A DNA stretch of 64,000 bases, from positions 7,628,412-7,692,411 of the forward strand of contig NW_017802379.1 in assembly GCF_001625305.1 (NCBI RefSeq), written 5' to 3'. This stretch comes from Branchiostoma belcheri (Eukaryota > Chordata > Leptocardii > Amphioxiformes > Branchiostomatidae). This document shows, in pieces, positions 63,833-64,000 of the stretch (its first letter is position 1; every line of letters begins with the position of its first letter). The position numbers were made by a program, and so were the translations under genes. The notes under the pieces were generated by a model. That model searched no databases, had not been told where the DNA came from, and saw only the letters and a list, made by a program, of their open reading frames with translations.

Positions 63833-64000
63833 TGACAATGGGTTCGTGTTAACGTTGTGGCGCTCAGTATGTGCTGGCAGTTGGTCTATTCTTCTGTTTA
63901 TTTCTTACAAACATTACGTATGCAGGGCATGTCGTCCTTTATTTATTCCGTCTCTAACCGGCCAGACTGCGCACAGACAGACGGATAGCCAGCACGCGAC
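63833..64000. other. No recognised feature
   Basis: No coding or repeat signal recognised before the window end. Confidence 0.4.

Overview
The window looks like gene-poor, AT-rich euchromatin from an invertebrate metazoan. The mix of tRNA-headed SINEs, CR1/L2- and RTE-like LINE fragments and very many short inverted-repeat transposons, together with a chordate-style amine receptor, fits amphioxus (Branchiostoma). That assignment is an inference from overall appearance, not a database match.

Only one convincing intact protein gene is present: a single-exon biogenic-amine GPCR of the alpha2-adrenergic/octopamine/tyramine type at 34750-36177 (+). It is 475 codons long with all seven helices and the canonical class A residues. 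Upstream lie a CCAAT box, two TATA-like elements and two short uORFs. Downstream lies an inverted-repeat element carrying a hammerhead-like motif and two AATAAA signals. Three further open stretches (12232-12381, 48421-49074, 53366-53698) and a promoter-like cluster at 8906-8961 are listed with low confidence.

The rest is mobile and repetitive DNA. Left part (1-14.4 kb): a large inverted repeat (418-1243), a LINE inserted into an older repeat (1838-3168), tRNA SINEs, and a LINE 3-prime fragment (13971-14356). Middle-left (14.4-29 kb): a decayed 340-370 bp tandem array (14395-17125), AT microsatellites, a palindromic tandem repeat (23219-23870), double palindromes (24032-24144) and a second LINE fragment (26142-27181). 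Middle (29-41 kb): a near-perfect 0.2 kb palindrome (29646-29852), the GPCR, and a complete but dead mariner (37809-39077) sitting inside a tandem repeat. Right part (41-64 kb): three MITE families, several nested insertions (47099-48331, 56574-57201, 59584-60233), SINEs, (CT)n(GT)n-linked repeats and short LINE ends.

The most interesting pattern is a set of hammerhead-ribozyme-like cores (CUGANGA, one A, 6-bp stem II, GAAA, self-complementary tetranucleotide, short stem I). They lie at about 7428-7470 (-), 7645-7685, 23046-23086, 24488-24526, 36405-36445, 45807-45844, 56157-56189 and 59745-59785 (-), with degenerate ones at 24385-24412 (-), 27747-27780 and 36286-36315 (-). Stem II sequence and the central tetranucleotide differ between families while pairing is kept (AGCU, ACGU, AAUU), as expected of a real RNA. 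Most of them sit in arms of inverted-repeat elements. Minimal stem III hammerheads are known from Penelope-like retroelements and retrozymes, so these may be non-autonomous relatives. No Penelope reverse transcriptase is visible here.

A second pattern is a MITE superfamily whose copies share an outermost TAAGGCCA and a subterminal ATGGATGACATCC block but differ in the sequence between them.
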